Assembly: GCA_947427985.1 (NCBI GenBank)
Contig: CANEKB010000013.1
Coordinates: 1-17,739, forward strand
Direction: 5' to 3'
Source: an uncultured Candidatus Saccharibacteria bacterium
Lineage (GTDB): Bacteria > Patescibacteriota > Saccharimonadia > Saccharimonadales > Saccharimonadaceae
DNA: 17,739 nucleotides
Shown here: piece by piece, positions 15,056 to 17,739 of the stretch
Numbering within the stretch: the stretch's first letter is position 1
Layout: every line of letters starts with the position of its first letter
The notes under the pieces: model-generated
Told to the model about the DNA's origin: nothing
The model's input: the letters and a program-made list of their open reading frames with translations, nothing else
Databases searched by the model: none
Translations under genes and position numbers: made by a program

Positions 15056-15064
15056 ATTATATCA
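15056..15064 (-). promoter_or_regulatory. Extended -10 promoter of the Nudix-RNase H gene
   Basis: The minus strand reads TGATATAAT (hexamer 15061-15056). The predicted start is near 15049, giving a leader of about 30 nt that includes AGGGAAG before the GTG at 15019. Confidence 0.65.
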
Positions 15065-15117
15065 TATTTGTAGGACCTTTTAGGTGTTATTTTGGGCTAA
15101 TACAAGGCAAATTCAAA

Positions 15118-15320
15118 ACATGTAAAGAGGCGACTTTATACATACAATGTACTGGAAAAATCGACAAAGTAGTAGCGAAAAGGCATCCAAAAGCCCTAGA
15201 GACGATGTTTTCCTTGTTATAAAGACAAGGTGGGTAAAATCTTATGCGACATTTCCACGGAAATGAGCCACGAAATCCCAAAACATGATTATTCAGGAAA
15301 ATCATGCCGCCTCTAGGGTC
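15118..15320 (-). ncRNA. Candidate small structured RNA with competing stems
   Basis: No credible protein is encoded. On the minus strand, right after the TATAAT at 15332-15327, the sequence starts GACCCTAGAGGCGGC. CCCTAGAG can pair with CTCTAGGG about 120 nt downstream, whereas the overlapping AGAGGCG can pair with CGCCTCT further on (about 15131-15125). Within the first stem are perfect hairpins CATGATT/AATCATG, CATTTC/GAAATG and CCTTGT/ACAAGG. Its length would suit a 6S-like or cis-acting RNA, but I cannot match it to a class. It could also be a long leader of the Nudix-RNase H gene. Confidence 0.4.
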
Positions 15321-15325
15321 ACCTC

Positions 15326-15359
15326 TATTATAGCATACCTTTTTATCCTATGCTATAAT
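15326..15359. promoter_or_regulatory. Mirrored divergent extended -10 promoters
   Basis: ATTATAGCATA (15327-15337) and TATGCTATAAT (15349-15359) are a perfect 11-bp inverted repeat 11 nt apart. Each arm is an outward-facing TGC-TATAAT. Leftward it drives the candidate RNA at 15118-15320; rightward it ends exactly 6 nt before an ATG at 15366. The two -35 positions would overlap, so the promoters probably compete. Confidence 0.6.
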
Positions 15360-15396
15360 CATCTCATGAAGGAAACAGTTCCAACACAAGCCGAGC

Positions 15397-15507
15397 ATGC
15401 TCGGCTTTCCAATCTTAATCATCCCTATACTTTTGCTGATTTTAGCTTTCGGTATCGGCACTAAATTCGTTCTACAGGGTGTTTACAGTCTTATTGATAA
15501 ACGCTAA
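15397..15507 (+). CDS. Possible 36-residue single-span membrane peptide
   Basis: The frame MLGFPILIIPILL...SLIDKR is a clean hydrophobic helix ending in a basic tail, which is unusual for chance sequence. The ATG sits in the 4-nt loop of a perfect palindrome (AAGCCGAG-CATG-CTCGGCTT, 15388-15407), so initiation could be blocked by the hairpin. A different frame opens at the leaderless ATG 15366 (32 residues, MKETVPTQAEHARLS, ending at 15464) and overlaps it. That frame looks less like a protein but could act as a leader peptide that opens the hairpin. Either may be spurious. Confidence 0.35.
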   Translation: MLGFPILIIPILLLILAFGIGTKFVLQGVYSLIDKR

Positions 15508-15522
15508 TCCTTAACCTTCTCC

Positions 15523-15566
15523 ATCCTCCCTTATATATTACTCTATATGGCTAGACAACGGAGGGA
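15523..15566 (-). repeat. Cassette tail repeat, copy B (inverted)
   Basis: Inverted copy of the tail at 8866-8906 and 15986-16025, conserved through CTCCGTTGTCTAGCCATA and the downstream AAGGGAGGAT. Confidence 0.75.
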
Positions 15567-15752
15567 GAAGCCCCAAAGACGCTGAGCAACAGAAGAAGCA
15601 TCTGTTTCCCTAGTAATCAATAAGCGGTTGGCCCCATTTATATCTTCTGAACCGCCAACATTGGAACTTTTAGCCCACATATAGTTTACGAATCCCATAT
15701 GCATCGATGCATCGTCTATAACTCTCCGCATATACCCGCTGCGGACGAAGAA
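15543..15752 (-). pseudogene. FISUMP-domain cassette B
   Basis: The minus frame reads FFVRSGYMRRVIDD...YMWAKSSNVGG...RLWGFSLRCLAI followed by TAG. It is again the C-terminal FISUMP piece, starting at the same FVRSG motif as A and C. In frame, a TGA lies 8 codons upstream of FFVRSG and no start site or signal is visible. Residues between the ends are unlike A and C except at the W-[PA]-x-[ST]S position. It is head to head with cassette C, 47 bp apart. Confidence 0.6.
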
Positions 15753-15813
15753 AAGTACAACTTTGCGCTCTCATTTTTTGAAAACTGGGAGCGGGTTTCG
15801 TCCGCAGCGGGTA
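15733..15813. repeat. 17-bp inverted repeat joining cassettes B and C
   Basis: TACCCGCTGCGGACGAA (15733-15749) and TTCGTCCGCAGCGGGTA (15797-15813) are perfect inverted complements. The 47-nt spacer contains a further near-inverted pair, CGCTCTCA/TGGGAGCG, so the whole forms a long hairpin. The arms are the conserved 5' ends of the two FISUMP cassettes. Confidence 0.85.
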
Positions 15814-16012
15814 CGCAATCGTTGAGAAGAATTACCTGGCCGAGATTGGGCAAGATATCGATTCTGCCATGATAGTTTCTTCTGCTATGCAAAGTGACTG
15901 GTGGTCTTCTCAAATCCCCTTTCTCTGGATAGTGACAAACGATACCCATCCGTCCTGGGATGATACACGCAGAATTTTTGGTATCTCCCTCCGTTGTCTA
16001 GCCATAGGGTAA
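15797..16012 (+). pseudogene. FISUMP-domain cassette C
   Basis: The plus frame reads FVRSGYAIVEKNYLAEIG...SDWWSSQIPFLWIVTN...RRIFGISLRCLAIG followed by TAA, a complete FISUMP C-terminal piece of about 71 codons with the WWSS motif and the GxSLRC ending. An in-frame TGA lies 6 codons before FVRSG, and no start codon with a Shine-Dalgarno is present, so it is not an expressed gene as it stands. It converges on the M50 gene through a shared terminator. The frame is free of stops, which suggests recent use or maintenance. Confidence 0.6.
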
Positions 16013-16025
16013 TCAAGGGGAGGAT
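15986..16025 (+). repeat. Cassette tail repeat, copy C
   Basis: Same-strand partner of 8866-8906, followed in both places by a GGAAAAGATAAA-type stem and then the M50 gene end. Confidence 0.8.
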
Positions 16026-16036
16026 TAAGAAGTAAA

Positions 16037-16074
16037 GAAAAGATAAAGATTGGTGTCTAGTTTGTTATCTTTTC
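16037..16074. terminator. Bidirectional terminator between cassette C and the M50 gene
   Basis: GAAAAGATAA (16037-16046) and TTATCTTTTC (16065-16074) form a perfect 10-bp stem with an 18-nt loop. A-rich and T-rich arms suit termination from both sides. The counterpart at 8.9-9.09 kb has the 142-bp palindrome in its loop. Confidence 0.65.
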
Positions 16075-16079
16075 CTTAT

Positions 16080-16748
16080 TTACGCCCCAACCAGCCACGA
16101 AAACCCAGTCAAAATCCCTTGCATTGCCCCGCCCATAATCGCTGACAATATATTCGGGAACAAAATCACCAGCAAGATCACAACGATTAGCCCAGTCCGT
16201 TCCATTTTCTCCATTACGCTTCGTACTCCGTCTGGAGCAATCGCATACAATACCCGCGACCCATCTAATGGTGGTATCGGAATCAAATTAAAAATCCCAA
16301 AACCCAAGTTCACCATCACCATCTGCGCCACAATCGTCCCCCAGATCCCCGAGGCTGTATAATATAATGCTCCGCCATCCGCCGTGATTAGCCCAGTCCA
16401 ATACCCTACCAAAAACGCCATTAGCGCTAAAACAAAGTTCGTTAATGGCCCCGCAATCGCTACTAGCGCCATTCCCCACGGCCCCCATTTTAACTTTCGA
16501 CTATCTACTGGCACCGGTTTTGCCCCGCCGAACACCACTCCACCAGACAAAAACATCATCAATGGCAACAAAATCGACAATACTGGATCAAGGTGCTTTA
16601 GCGGATTCAAAGTCAAACGCCCATCATCCTTCGCCGTATCATCACCCAACCAATACGCAACTAGGCCATGCGCCAATTCATGCAATACCATCGACACCAA
16701 AATTACCCCGAAGATAATTACTAGTGTCAAAATACTCTCCCCGCTCAT
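16080..16748 (-). CDS. M50-family (site-2 type) membrane zinc metalloprotease
   Basis: 222 residues, a compact M50B/SpoIVFB-Rip-like protease without PDZ or CBS domains. The zinc motif HELAH lies at 23-27 in the first helix, and NLIPIPPLDG at 154-163 supplies the third ligand (Asp162). Several further hydrophobic helices surround them. Such proteases cut within membrane helices, often releasing anti-sigma factors or clearing signal peptides. The start has AGGAGA, and its Shine-Dalgarno overlaps the stop of the preceding gene, 7 nt away, so the two are co-transcribed. Fragments of a second copy survive at 9089-9134 and near 9507-9522. The substrate is unknown. Confidence 0.92.
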   Translation of the reverse strand: MSGESILTLVIIFGVILVSMVLHELAHGLVAYWLGDDTAKDDGRLTLNPLKHLDPVLSILLPLMMFLSGGVVFGGAKPVPVDSRKLKWGPWGMALVAIAGPLTNFVLALMAFLVGYWTGLITADGGALYYTASGIWGTIVAQMVMVNLGFGIFNLIPIPPLDGSRVLYAIAPDGVRSVMEKMERTGLIVVILLVILFPNILSAIMGGAMQGILTGFSWLVGA

Positions 16749-16755
16749 TTTTCTC

Positions 16756-17208
16756 CTAAGTTAACGCAATCACTTCCAGCGCCGCTGGCAAAGCGTCAGC
16801 ATTTTTCAATTTATATTTCTTCTCTGTTCGTGGCGCCGCCTTCAGTTCCGTCACCATTCCGTCAATATTCCCCATCGCAATCACTACTTTTGGATCAATC
16901 TCGCGCACTGCTCGCACCGAGCTTGTACAAAGCACGTCTGCCACGCCCAATTCGTCCAGTGTAATCGCTTCCTCAATCCCACCAATAACCCCAATATGCA
17001 CCGTGCCAATCACTGCATCATACACAGTCTTATCCCCCGTCGCAATCCCCCGAATCGCAACATTACCAATCTCAAACTCACCCGGCCCAACAATCTTCCC
17101 TACCTCAAGATTCGCATCGATCGTCTCATTCGCCACGTCGAACTTAATCGTCGCCTGTTTCGTTGTTAGGATAATTTCATCTGGATTTTTACTCTCAATT
17201 TCAAACAT
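16756..17208 (-). CDS. Metallo-beta-lactamase-fold protein without the metal motif
   Basis: 150 residues. GPGEFEIGNVAIRGIATGD, then an IGTVHIGVIGG-type strand, LDELGVADVLCT and DPKVVIAMGN follow the order of the UlaG-like/Lactamase_B_3 hydrolases (GPGEYEI..V.I.GI; H.GD; VD.L..P; P..VIPMH). The N-terminal HxHxDH metal motif is absent: the protein goes from a short first strand (MFEIESKNPDEIILTTKQATIKF) to the GPGEFE motif. The usual His in HxGD and PMH are also replaced. It is therefore about 60-80 residues short of the usual length and probably catalytically inactive, with a possible regulatory or scaffold role. A strong AAGGAGAG Shine-Dalgarno supports the start. It sits between the HTH/nucleotidyltransferase-like gene and the M50 gene. 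Confidence 0.75.
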   Translation of the reverse strand: MFEIESKNPDEIILTTKQATIKFDVANETIDANLEVGKIVGPGEFEIGNVAIRGIATGDKTVYDAVIGTVHIGVIGGIEEAITLDELGVADVLCTSSVRAVREIDPKVVIAMGNIDGMVTELKAAPRTEKKYKLKNADALPAALEVIALT

Positions 17209-17225
17209 ATCTCTCCTTACCTCTC

Positions 17226-17739
17226 TTAAAATCCTGCTCTATTATCACCTTTAATAATTCCCTCTGGGTCATATAGCTCTGAAATCTCTGCCGCCTCTAA
17301 TATTTCCGTGACGAACCGATCTTTTACACTCATTCGATAAAGAAAATCATCTCGCTCCAGAATCACATAATCAAGCGGCTTCCCCTGTTTTTGCTCCACC
17401 ACCTGCGCCCAGCGCGTCAATTTCTTCGTCTTATCGTCACCTACAATCAAAAGATCAATCCCGTCCTGACCTGGCGCCCGATTAAACAACGCCATCCCCC
17501 GAAGATATCGCGACACTGGCTTGATATACTCATCCCAACTACTTGATACTGTTGGTCTCCGCACATCCTGCGTTTTTGCAATTACTGGCTTACGTGGCGA
17601 GAAAATCTCTTGTAACGCATGCGCAAACGGATGCTTCATATTTGCTGCATAATAGACCTTGTTGTCGTAAGTCTCATTCCGAATCACCCCAATGCTCTCA
17701 AGATTCATCAACTCTCGCCGCACCGAATTGATCTGTTCC
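17226..17739 (-). CDS. Winged-helix / nucleotidyltransferase-like protein, partial at the right edge
   Basis: The frame is open to the right edge (EQINSVRRELMNLESIGVIRNE...KVYYAANMKHPF), so the N-terminus is missing. The GTG at 17723 is probably internal. The visible start is the recognition part and wing of a winged-helix DNA-binding domain. It is followed by a domain with YLRGMALFNRAPGQDGIDLLIVGDD, resembling the strand-turn-strand of minimal nucleotidyltransferases, although the usual GS motif is replaced by Asn-Arg, so activity is uncertain. The C-terminal helices end in DNRAGF. It stops 17 nt before the next gene, the first visible member of a three-gene leftward operon. It may regulate that operon; this is inferred from position only. 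Confidence 0.75.
   Translation of the reverse strand, partial: EQINSVRRELMNLESIGVIRNETYDNKVYYAANMKHPFAHALQEIFSPRKPVIAKTQDVRRPTVSSSWDEYIKPVSRYLRGMALFNRAPGQDGIDLLIVGDDKTKKLTRWAQVVEQKQGKPLDYVILERDDFLYRMSVKDRFVTEILEAAEISELYDPEGIIKGDNRAGF

Noticed and set aside
15087..15305. 72-codon minus-strand frame
   Set aside because: Composition is not protein-like, and it overlaps the candidate structured RNA hairpins.

Overview
The window looks like a chromosomal piece of a Patescibacteria/CPR organism, most likely Candidatus Saccharibacteria (TM7). This is inferred from the ribosomal cluster infC, rpmI, rplT, rpmB, a VirB4/VirD4-like ATPase heading an operon of lineage-specific membrane proteins, FISUMP (Fibrobacter succinogenes major paralogous domain) surface-protein fragments, and leaderless-looking promoters. 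No 16S gene is present, so the assignment is tentative. Every intact gene whose stop lies in the window ends in TAA or TAG.

Layout. (1) Bases 1-6694, minus strand: one tight operon with an unknown hydrophilic protein, a 934-residue membrane-anchored DNA-translocase-like ATPase, three single-span proteins with long extracytoplasmic tails (two of them paralogues), and a further partial gene running off the left edge. It looks like a conjugation/secretion-type envelope machine of unknown substrate. (2) 6771-7115, minus: a small four-span membrane protein. (3) About 7.2-8.3 kb: no convincing protein, but many nested perfect stems on the minus strand, the best candidate here for an undescribed giant structured RNA. 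(4) 8.4-10.4 kb: an array of 17-bp palindromes (GTTGT-N7-ACAAC), a headless FISUMP cassette, a 142-bp palindromic element, a relic of an M50 protease gene, then tmRNA (ssrA, minus). (5) 10.4-13.7 kb, plus: comM (competence helicase), infC with an AUU start, a leader region, then rpmI-rplT-rpmB and a terminator. (6) 13.7-15.0 kb, minus: RNase P RNA and a Nudix-RNase HI fusion protein. (7) 15.1-16.1 kb: a candidate small structured RNA, mirrored divergent promoters, a tiny membrane peptide, and two FISUMP cassettes arranged head to head. (8) 16.1-17.7 kb, minus: operon of a winged-helix/nucleotidyltransferase-like protein (partial), a metal-site-less beta-lactamase-fold protein and an intact site-2 protease.

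How it fits together: translation and RNA-processing housekeeping (tmRNA, RNase P, IF3, L35, L20, L28) is interleaved with an accessory layer of duplicated fragments. The block made of a FISUMP cassette end, a terminator and an M50 gene end occurs twice (8.87-9.13 kb and 15.98-16.12 kb). The three FISUMP cassettes begin at nearly the same codon and end with a shared tail but differ in the middle, which suggests donor modules for surface-protein diversification, or a mobile cassette, rather than random decay.
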